A stretch of 39,767 nt of DNA from Leptospiraceae bacterium (GTDB lineage: Bacteria > Spirochaetota > Leptospiria > Leptospirales > Leptospiraceae), in contig JACKPA010000025.1 of assembly GCA_024233865.1 (NCBI GenBank), positions 1 through 39,767 on the forward strand, in the 5' to 3' direction. The translations under genes and the position numbers were made by a program. Every line of letters begins with the position of its first letter. Position 1 is the stretch's first letter. The notes beneath the pieces were generated by a model, which was not told where the DNA came from, did not search any database, and worked only from the letters and a program-made list of their open reading frames with translations. Below, one piece after another: positions 1 through 8,075 of this stretch.

Positions 1-3
1 AAA

Positions 4-2466
4 TTACAGCTCATCCAATTTTTCAATGATCCATTCTAAACTAACCTCCTTTTCCTCAAAATAATAGCATTTTTCCTGAAGTCCAGGATCCGTTTTTATT
101 ACTGGAAACCCTTCGATTTTGAAAATCAAAGGAGTTTTATCCAAGCCATCCAAGGTCTGAAATGATTTACCCCTAATAATGTTGACGATAAGATTAGGCC
201 GAGATTTCAATTCTTTCCATAGACGGATTGCATTAAAATCATTCAAATTCATTGTGTTGGCATCACCCGTGGCAAAAAATTCTTCTAATGCAAATAAATT
301 GGTATAGCGATATCCGCCAGAAAGCGGTTTCCCTTTGAATGGTTGGCTCAGGTTTTTCCAAGATTTGGGTTCAAAATATAAAACGGCATAGTCTTCTTGA
401 CCCATTCCCCAGTTAGCACCTTTTTTTTCTAGCGTCTGCCTTTCCTCTATTTCTATTTTTTTGATAGGAGCATATCCAATAATTTCTTTGGACATTGGCG
501 AATAAAGAGCAATGTATTTTGCCTTATAAAGGGCAATATTAGGGTTTTTAATGAACCGAACGTTATACATGCCTTTTGTCAAATAGAAAGATTTTCGGGC
601 TTCGAAATCATCTTCCTTCATCAAACCAATAACACAAATGGTTTCTAGTTTTTTAAGGAAAGATGTATAGTTAGATTTGTCATAATCCAAAAACCGTTCA
701 TAATGAGATTCTGGTGAAGTTGAAAATAATTTATCAATAAAAGATTTAAAAAGGGTATCCTTGCCAGGCGCCAAAGGTAGAGCGCCAATATTTACTTTCT
801 CTATACTTTTGAAATACTTATTGTTCTTTTTAAATTCGCTTTCATCATTGGGGAAAGGATAGAGAATCAACCCACCTAAATTCTTTATTGCACTCTTGTA
901 AGAAACATCTACCGCCATTTGATGTAAAATGGCATCCCTATATCGATGCAACTGGCCAATAGCATCATCAGGAGCATCATAACTACTTCTACCTTGTTCA
1001 GGATTATCATCCTTATTAAATCGATATTTTGCATCTAGTACATACCAAAACGGATTGGCGTAGCCATCCTTTTTAAATTGAATAGAATAATCTGGCCTTT
1101 GGCTGTAGGTGTCAGTGGAGAATGATCGATTAAAAAATAAATGGTATTGTTCTTTTGTACTATGGTCTTCAAAAACAAATTCAGATTTGGCACCCTCCTT
1201 CAAGGATACTATGAACTTTGAGCCCTTTACCTTTATTAGGTCATTGTGTACCAAATTGTATTTTGGATCTTCTTTCAGAATTTGTACAATTTTTAAAAAA
1301 CACCAATATTCATAAAGAGTGGCAATATCTTTAAAATCCATTTTGAATTGATCATCATCAAAAACAGATAAAGCTTTGCGAAGTAATAAGTATTTGTGGT
1401 AAAAATCTTTATACCCAGGTGCCATGGTCAAAACAGTAGAGAAGTGAAACTGATTTTCAAAATCATCAACATCTTTAAGGATTTTCACTGAAAGTCGTCG
1501 TCTTAAACGCTGACGAAAATCTTTAAGCATTTTAAGTTCTTCCTCTTTTGCATCTTTTTTTGTAACCGTCCCCTTTAGGTATTTTGTCAAATCGTCAAGT
1601 TTGGAAAGTATCTGGTTGATAGCCCATACAACAAACCTGTTTTCAAAAGTATTATACGATATTTTCTTTCGTGTTTCTGGCAACCGTGTAGCATAAACAT
1701 TAGCTGATACATTAACTCCTAGTCCTTCCCCGTGATTCAAAAATTGTTGATTTTTCAACATCCATTTATGAATGCCTCGAGAGGTCTTTTTGACTCTACT
1801 TACCTCTCGAATCCTCGTCTTTGATTCTATTTCGCTTTTAGGATTTTTAAGGATTTGATCTATGCTCTTTTCAAGGGCTTCAAAAAGCACCTCGAGTATT
1901 GCTCGCCATTCTACCAGAGATGCAGAACGCTTGTTGTCAATTTTGGTACCCGTATATGTTTTTTGCAAATAATCAAAGGCGAGATTATATATGATCTTTG
2001 TAATCTCATAGATCATATCTTGAAAGTCCTTTTTATATTCTAATTTCTGAGGATATATTTCCGTATCTAATTTAAAAACCTCTTCCCCTCTGCTATCTTG
2101 AATATAAAAAGTAGAGTACCCAACAGCGTTCTTTAGATTAAAAGATCCACTTATGTGATGTCGACCTCCAATCTCCTTTGATTCCAGAATTTGGTGTTTA
2201 TTCACATAAAAAGAAAAAGGGGCTTTAAATCCATCGATATTTTCAAGAATATAAAGCAAATCAATTTTTTGCCATTCAAAAAACAACGGTTTAGTAATAA
2301 AGTCTATTGACTCTCCAACCAAATTAAAATCCGAATATTTGAAACGAGATTCTTCCACTGAATTAATAGAATCTCGAATACGCTTTGGCAGCCGGACATC
2401 ATCAATGGTCAGCAATAAAGTCCCTTTCTCTGGATGGGTAAAAGTAATCTGTTTTCTATCCTTCAT
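4..2466 (-). CDS. DUF2357 / PD-(D/E)XK nuclease, McrC-like partner of McrB
   Basis: 820 residues. The N-terminal and central parts (to about 400) match the DUF2357 type, which is found beside McrB-like ATPases. A PD-(D/E)XK nuclease core follows: an acidic helix near E386 (TLYEYWCFLK), RPDYSI with D459, and YVLDAKYR with D478 and K480. In McrBC systems the second gene supplies the DNA-cleaving subunit driven by the McrB motor, and this protein fits that role in type IV-like restriction. The ATG lies 9 bp after the stop of the McrB-like gene, so co-translation is likely. It is the last gene of the run that begins with the retron RNA. Its stop codon is at the window edge, so whether the operon continues is not visible. 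I am confident of the family; the substrate is unknown. Confidence 0.85.
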   Translation of the reverse strand: MKDRKQITFTHPEKGTLLLTIDDVRLPKRIRDSINSVEESRFKYSDFNLVGESIDFITKPLFFEWQKIDLLYILENIDGFKAPFSFYVNKHQILESKEIGGRHHISGSFNLKNAVGYSTFYIQDSRGEEVFKLDTEIYPQKLEYKKDFQDMIYEITKIIYNLAFDYLQKTYTGTKIDNKRSASLVEWRAILEVLFEALEKSIDQILKNPKSEIESKTRIREVSRVKKTSRGIHKWMLKNQQFLNHGEGLGVNVSANVYATRLPETRKKISYNTFENRFVVWAINQILSKLDDLTKYLKGTVTKKDAKEEELKMLKDFRQRLRRRLSVKILKDVDDFENQFHFSTVLTMAPGYKDFYHKYLLLRKALSVFDDDQFKMDFKDIATLYEYWCFLKIVQILKEDPKYNLVHNDLIKVKGSKFIVSLKEGAKSEFVFEDHSTKEQYHLFFNRSFSTDTYSQRPDYSIQFKKDGYANPFWYVLDAKYRFNKDDNPEQGRSSYDAPDDAIGQLHRYRDAILHQMAVDVSYKSAIKNLGGLILYPFPNDESEFKKNNKYFKSIEKVNIGALPLAPGKDTLFKSFIDKLFSTSPESHYERFLDYDKSNYTSFLKKLETICVIGLMKEDDFEARKSFYLTKGMYNVRFIKNPNIALYKAKYIALYSPMSKEIIGYAPIKKIEIEERQTLEKKGANWGMGQEDYAVLYFEPKSWKNLSQPFKGKPLSGGYRYTNLFALEEFFATGDANTMNLNDFNAIRLWKELKSRPNLIVNIIRGKSFQTLDGLDKTPLIFKIEGFPVIKTDPGLQEKCYYFEEKEVSLEWIIEKLDEL

Positions 2467-2475
2467 AGTTATATA

Positions 2476-5400
2476 TTATTGCCAGAAGGAAGTAAAACCA
2501 TCATCATCAAACCGTTTCAACATAAACAATAGCTTTTCAGTCGAAAGCGGATATTTTGATTCTACTTTTTTAAAGGCTTCCAGGACTTCTTCATAGGTAA
2601 ATTTTTCATCGATTTTTAAGCCCGTACTAAATAATATCAGTAAGTCTTTGATGATTTTTTCTATTCTTGGTGAACTGCCTTGTATCCGAGGTAAAATTTT
2701 CTGCATGATCTGGTAATCCATTGCCTTTTCCTCATTAAGCAATTTATTATTCACATTATTCAGCAGGTAAAAAGCAATTTCATCCCTAACCCGATAGGCA
2801 AAATGAAGGTCTGCTTGTTTTAGAATGTGGTTGATTTCTTGAAGTAACTTTATTGGTTTTTCAAGTTTTCCTTTATCCTTGGAAGTAAGATCCTTTGAAT
2901 TGACGTACATCGTTTTAAGAAAATCATTGAAGACTCCCCCTAAGACTTCTCTCTCTACGGAGTTATCTTGCCAAGCCAGATCTATTTGATTCATTTCAAT
3001 CGAATTAGCGCGGTCTAACACCTTCCGACTAAATGGATGTGTAGTTTCATCCATATTCACCGTTCCAATAACATACAAATTTTCTGGAATGGAAATACCT
3101 CCATATTTTTGCCGATCATGTTCGTTGCCCAATTCCTCTTTTTTCAACAAAGGGTCAGTGGTTATTTGCCCATTATCATTTTTTTCTCTAGTTTCAATAA
3201 TGCTTAAAAAATCACTGAAGTAGTATTCTACCCTGGCTAGATTCATCTCATCTAAAACTAAAAAATAAGGTTTATCCAAGTTGGCATGTGCCTTTTTAAT
3301 CAACTCTAATACCTTTTGAGGTTGAAAATTTTGCTGGAGATCCAAATACCCTATAAGATCTGAATTATCAGTCCAATCCGGTTTAACGGGTATTAGATCA
3401 CAAGTGTCCTTACAGCCTATAGCTTCTGCAAATTTTCTAACCAATTGGGTTTTTCCTGTTCCAGAAATTCCCGCCAAAATGACAAAAGGCTTCGTTTTTA
3501 AGGATAGATAGAAGTTTGCTATGTCCTCCATTTTAAAGTAGTATCCTTTTCCTAAAATGTATTGATGAATGTGGTTAAGTATTTCCTTGGGAGATTGTGC
3601 TGTTGTCAAATCTTGATCTGATTTAAAAAATGACTCAAATGGTTCCGGAAAAGAATTCCCATAAATTTGTCTTACTAAACTACCAGACTCTCTATTGAAA
3701 TCAAATAAATAGCCTTGTTTGATTTCTCCCTTTGTGTCAAAGGGCCCTTGTACTTCCTTTAGGTAGTTATCAAAATTATCCTTTTTACCCCTTAAAGTGG
3801 TATAATGTATTGGCTCTTCAAATTCAAATAATCTTTCTATGTTAACTTGGACTCCTTCACTATCCCAATCAGTATTCTCCATAGGATTAACAGCCTCGAA
3901 AGGAGCTGATTCTGCCATAGATAATCCTCGCAACCCATCTGAATAATGAAAGATATAATCTCCTTTTTTTACTTTTCTTAAATTATCCCAGTAATATTTC
4001 CCGCTACCTCTTTTATCTTTTAATGGAGCCCATAGGTATTTTTTTCCTTGAGCATCATTGTAGGTGGTCCCTTGACATACAAACCAAACCCTATGTGCAG
4101 TTTTTATTGCCACAAAAGGTTGACAATTATTCTGCGTTGGAACAGTAAAATTTTTATAAAAAGTAAAATCCTTAACGGATAGAGGATCGTTTATTTCTTC
4201 CATTTGGTCTATCAAATAAACTATCCTGGCTTTCATAACACCTCCATTGCGCTCTTCGCTGTAGTCATCAAAATTTTCTTGAAAACCATAAATCGTGTAT
4301 GCTAAGTCCCAATTCATATCAACGTAATCCTCCGCATTGGCAAAATTGATAACCCTTGCCTTATAATTTACCGAATTGCCTGAACTCATATAAAAATCAA
4401 AAAAACCATCATTTTTGATTTTTTCTCTAAGGGCTTCAATGGTTTCAGTTGTGCCAGAGGGTTGTTTATCCCACCATATTACAGCCGAATCATATTCATC
4501 TCCCGCTAGGGCTTTAACAAAATCATTTTGCCAACCTGTACTATCTGCAGTAATTAACCCCTGGATAGAAGGTTCTTCCTCCTTTTCACTCTCCCAAATT
4601 TTCTTTATGCTATCATGATATAAAATACTTGATAAAATGGCGGTTCTATTTTCTTCGTTGACTACTTCAATCTTATAAGGTGCAAAAAAAGAAATTAGAT
4701 TATTTACAAAGGAATTGGGGTCATAATTGGGCAGATTAAAAATCTTTTTTGAAACCAGCTCTCTGTGTTTTTCAGATAACATGGTTGATCCGTTTTTAGG
4801 ATCCTTTAAGTATAAAAAAGCATTTTTTACTGAACCGTCAGGTAGTCTTTCAAAGTGACTCCCTTGTTCTTTAAAATTTAATAATGATCGGAACCAAATA
4901 CTTTGATTTACACGCGAATCAGCCAATACTCTTTGGTCTTCATAAGAATTCCATTCATTTTTTTTTGCTCCTCTAAAATCAATATGGGCAATCAATTTTC
5001 CAGACAAAAGAATAAATTGATATTCCTTACTACTTTTCTCATATTGATTCAAAAATTCGACAAACCCCGTTTTTTTTCCACGAGTTTCATTTACGAATTT
5101 TTCTTGTAGGGTTGAGAAAAAAACTGGATCGCCTTTAAATGCTTCAATCTCATTTAAAATGTCGACACCGGCTTGGAATACAAACTCCTCACTATTCATT
5201 AACATTTTAATCCAATCCCAGTCTAATGCATTTGAAATATCTATTTCCATTGATTGGATATTTGTTTCTAGAAGTCCCCTAATTTCTATTAATTGATCAT
5301 TTGCCTCCCCGTCAACAAACAACTTGAAGAGATCTTCCACCTTTTCAATTCGGTTTTCTATCTCCTTGATTTTGGGTTTCCATAAATCATAAGTTTCTGA

Positions 5401-6036
5401 TTGCCCTAATTGCCTGGACCAGTTCCAATTCTCTGGAATTTTTACTTTTTCGATTATGTCAAACCGGACGAAATCTTTCCATTCTCCTTCAACATCGTAG
5501 GAGTTATTTTCATGATTAAATCGAGAAATATTATCGGCTGAATTGAAAATAGCTGTAATTCCTTTCAAGGCCACCGTAGCGAAAATGGCAAACTTTTGGT
5601 ACCGGTTGACGAAAAAAATAAAATCTCCCTTTTCGTTATTTTTGAACTTTGCTTCATTCCAATAAATATACTTTCCATCTGGAGATTGCAAATTAATCGA
5701 ATTCCGATCGGCTACTCCTGCCTTAAATTCATAAATTTTCGCTGTTTGGTCCATCTTTGATATTTCATTTTGTTTTGGAACAATGGCAAAACCTTCTCGT
5801 TCTAAAAGTTGAAAACAAGGCGTATCTTTTCCTCCAGAAAAAGTAGTTCTTTCTAATACTTTTCCATTGGCAAATTCATTAGCCCAGGAAACCACTAACT
5901 TGGGTGGATATCGATGACCTTTGTACAATACATCATAATATCGAGAGCTGGCATCTGAAGGTATGCCTTCCTGATCAATCTTTTCGAAAGCCATTAAAAG
6001 ATGCTCTTGAGATATATTATTTGGAAAGTTAGCCAT
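2476..6036 (-). CDS. McrB-like AAA+ NTPase with PUA/EVE-like reader domains
   Basis: 1186 residues. The C-terminal motor (about 815-1186) has Walker A GISGTGKT (856-863), Walker B FLVLDEMNLAR (925-935), and an McrB-style GTVNMDETTHPFSRKVLDRA segment (991-1010) in which NMDE stands where E. coli McrB has the NTAD GTP-specificity motif. Nucleotide choice is therefore open. The N-terminus (1-85) resembles the ScoMcrA-like head domain. Three further stretches look like PUA/EVE-type modules that read modified bases: about 100-200 (IYWNEAKF, GDFIFFVN), about 540-600 (FFDFYMSSG, KARVINF) and about 635-740 (HRVWFVCQG, GDYIFHYSD). Expected role: a ring NTPase that recognises modified or foreign DNA and activates the nuclease encoded 9 bp downstream. 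It lies 48 bp after the receiver-HEPN gene, in the same run as the retron. Confidence 0.88.
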   Translation of the reverse strand: MANFPNNISQEHLLMAFEKIDQEGIPSDASSRYYDVLYKGHRYPPKLVVSWANEFANGKVLERTTFSGGKDTPCFQLLEREGFAIVPKQNEISKMDQTAKIYEFKAGVADRNSINLQSPDGKYIYWNEAKFKNNEKGDFIFFVNRYQKFAIFATVALKGITAIFNSADNISRFNHENNSYDVEGEWKDFVRFDIIEKVKIPENWNWSRQLGQSETYDLWKPKIKEIENRIEKVEDLFKLFVDGEANDQLIEIRGLLETNIQSMEIDISNALDWDWIKMLMNSEEFVFQAGVDILNEIEAFKGDPVFFSTLQEKFVNETRGKKTGFVEFLNQYEKSSKEYQFILLSGKLIAHIDFRGAKKNEWNSYEDQRVLADSRVNQSIWFRSLLNFKEQGSHFERLPDGSVKNAFLYLKDPKNGSTMLSEKHRELVSKKIFNLPNYDPNSFVNNLISFFAPYKIEVVNEENRTAILSSILYHDSIKKIWESEKEEEPSIQGLITADSTGWQNDFVKALAGDEYDSAVIWWDKQPSGTTETIEALREKIKNDGFFDFYMSSGNSVNYKARVINFANAEDYVDMNWDLAYTIYGFQENFDDYSEERNGGVMKARIVYLIDQMEEINDPLSVKDFTFYKNFTVPTQNNCQPFVAIKTAHRVWFVCQGTTYNDAQGKKYLWAPLKDKRGSGKYYWDNLRKVKKGDYIFHYSDGLRGLSMAESAPFEAVNPMENTDWDSEGVQVNIERLFEFEEPIHYTTLRGKKDNFDNYLKEVQGPFDTKGEIKQGYLFDFNRESGSLVRQIYGNSFPEPFESFFKSDQDLTTAQSPKEILNHIHQYILGKGYYFKMEDIANFYLSLKTKPFVILAGISGTGKTQLVRKFAEAIGCKDTCDLIPVKPDWTDNSDLIGYLDLQQNFQPQKVLELIKKAHANLDKPYFLVLDEMNLARVEYYFSDFLSIIETREKNDNGQITTDPLLKKEELGNEHDRQKYGGISIPENLYVIGTVNMDETTHPFSRKVLDRANSIEMNQIDLAWQDNSVEREVLGGVFNDFLKTMYVNSKDLTSKDKGKLEKPIKLLQEINHILKQADLHFAYRVRDEIAFYLLNNVNNKLLNEEKAMDYQIMQKILPRIQGSSPRIEKIIKDLLILFSTGLKIDEKFTYEEVLEAFKKVESKYPLSTEKLLFMLKRFDDDGFTSFWQ

Positions 6037-6084
6037 TTAATTATTATTGGTTGCTCAATTTGTTTCCTTAATATTCAATTTCAC

Positions 6085-8064
6085 TCATAAATCAATTTTG
6101 ATAAAAGTTGCCTTTAATAAGAAATAAACTATTTCAAATAATTGGGCACAATCCTCTAGAGTGATTTCTGGATTATCGATTTCTTTTTTGATAAAAAAAC
6201 CACTGCCCTCCTCTTCATTACCATGTGTTAGAAATAATTTATTACGCTTATTCTTTAAACAAACGAGATCGTTCGCCAAAATTCTAGCTGAAATTAGACC
6301 TGAAGAACTATCTAAAATATTAGTTCCTTCCCCAAAAGCTAGCAATAAAAAGCCTATCTGTTCTCCAATATTATTAGTAAAATTAACTTTTCGAATTGGT
6401 TGTGATGGTGGCAGCAAGGTATATGGATCTGTCGCCTGATAATCCACCTTTAAGCAGGTCTCAAATTTATCTTTATCGACTTCTTTTTTTTGTAAGTAAA
6501 ATTCAAGGTCATTCGAACATGGAAGAGATAATTTATTAATTAGACTAGCCGTTATTCTAATATTATAATTCTCTCTACCATTGTTTGAAGTAAAAGCAAG
6601 TGATTTTTCATAATAAATGAACTGAATATCATTCAAACAACTCCACAACGTCATAAAGGCCAACTTATAACCAGAATAATGGAATCTCTCATTATATTGA
6701 GTATCCTCATAACTACGTTTTAATAACCCAAAAAACATTTGAAGCCTTTCCTTTATCCTTTCATTAACCTTGGTATCTTTCTGCACCTGACTTCCGTTTT
6801 CGGATACCATTACTTGTCTTTCTTCAATAAGGGTTGCATTGTCAATTTCCTTGATAAATTTCCAAAAAGGTTCTAATTGTTTATATTTTTCTTGAGCATC
6901 CGAAAGCAGTTTTTTAAACGACTCATAATTTTCTCTTGCCATAGAAATATTTGGAAAACTATCAGGGCCTTGCTTTATGAAATACCCATCAGCTCCCATT
7001 TCAATGAGTTGCTCCATATTCCAGGCTTTGTTGGATGCCGTTGTAATGATTACCGGAATATGGGGATATGCCCCCTTTATTTTTTGTAATAACCTCCCTC
7101 CCGTGAATTCTTCAATGTTAGTATTTAATTTATTGGGATTATCATCCTCTTTTGACAATCTAAGATCCAATAACACGCCTTGGTAGTTTTCTTGTTCTAT
7201 CTGCTCTATGACCTCTTGGAATGAATTGATTTCATTCGATTTATCTTCAAACTTTTCTATTGAAGTATAGACTTCTAAATATAAATCTGAATCCACTTGT
7301 CCTAGAATTCCCTGGAAAACTAAATCCCAACCTTTATCATAATTATCATCAATAAATAGAAATTTTTTGCTTCCTTTTTCTTTCTCTACTAAGTTTTTTT
7401 CAGGCAACTCTTGTGTATTTATTCCATGGAGTTGTTTGAGGTATTTGTAATAGATGGTCTTTGAATTAATTTGATTCTTTTCGATTTCAACGATCAAATG
7501 ATCAAGTCCTGCCACATGGGCTAATAAAACTGCTCCCCATTCATTTGTTATTTGATGTCTACTACCTTGTTTATTTGGATAAACCTTCAAATTGGAAATT
7601 GAAATTACTTTTAGCTCGGTATTCTTTATAATTACTCTTTTTAACTTGTCAGCTACTTCTTTGTCATTTTCATAGTTTCCCTCCCAAACAAAATCAATTT
7701 CACCATTCATTAAGACATCTTTGTGACTTAATGATGGAACTAATAAAATTTGTTCAATTCTTTTTAAGGAATAATAAATTATTGGAATTCGAGAAAACTC
7801 AACAGGACCAGCAAGTCTAACATGTCCGATAATAATCAAGGCTTCTTGAGGTTCTACATTTCGATCAATCAAAATAACATTAAAGCCTTTTGATATTAAT
7901 TTTTCTTCCAAAAACCTATCCCATAAAATTTCATTATCAAATTCACTGGCAGCAAATTCTTCTCTATCGAACCCAATTTTTTCAATTGATAGATCTTCAT
8001 TTGCAGTGTCCGCATTTATTTCAAGTGGTTTTTTTCCTTTAGCAAATATTTGAGCACAATTCAT
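6085..8064 (-). CDS. Receiver-domain protein with putative H-box and C-terminal HEPN-like domain
   Basis: 659 residues, no family name recognised for the whole. A complete CheY-like receiver spans about 233-375: FLFIDDN (D239, D240), GVLLDLRL with phospho-acceptor D300, VIITTAS (T341/T342) and YFIKQG (K364). Before it, about 60-145 has a weaker Rossmann-like, receiver-like pattern (NVILIDRN, IPIIYYS), then GSRHQITNEWGAVLL (168-182), where H170 recalls an H-box of the HxxxN type. The C-terminus (about 430-659) is helical and contains KRNKLFLTHG with R607, N608 and H614, matching the R-N-x5-H pattern of HEPN ribonucleases, followed by an amphipathic helix. Its ATG lies 12 bp after the RT stop, so it is a strong candidate partner or effector of the retron RT. 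The receiver is secure. The HEPN and H-box calls are motif-level inferences. Confidence 0.75.
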   Translation of the reverse strand: MNCAQIFAKGKKPLEINADTANEDLSIEKIGFDREEFAASEFDNEILWDRFLEEKLISKGFNVILIDRNVEPQEALIIIGHVRLAGPVEFSRIPIIYYSLKRIEQILLVPSLSHKDVLMNGEIDFVWEGNYENDKEVADKLKRVIIKNTELKVISISNLKVYPNKQGSRHQITNEWGAVLLAHVAGLDHLIVEIEKNQINSKTIYYKYLKQLHGINTQELPEKNLVEKEKGSKKFLFIDDNYDKGWDLVFQGILGQVDSDLYLEVYTSIEKFEDKSNEINSFQEVIEQIEQENYQGVLLDLRLSKEDDNPNKLNTNIEEFTGGRLLQKIKGAYPHIPVIITTASNKAWNMEQLIEMGADGYFIKQGPDSFPNISMARENYESFKKLLSDAQEKYKQLEPFWKFIKEIDNATLIEERQVMVSENGSQVQKDTKVNERIKERLQMFFGLLKRSYEDTQYNERFHYSGYKLAFMTLWSCLNDIQFIYYEKSLAFTSNNGRENYNIRITASLINKLSLPCSNDLEFYLQKKEVDKDKFETCLKVDYQATDPYTLLPPSQPIRKVNFTNNIGEQIGFLLLAFGEGTNILDSSSGLISARILANDLVCLKNKRNKLFLTHGNEEEGSGFFIKKEIDNPEITLEDCAQLFEIVYFLLKATFIKIDL

Positions 8065-8075
8065 CTAATATTATT

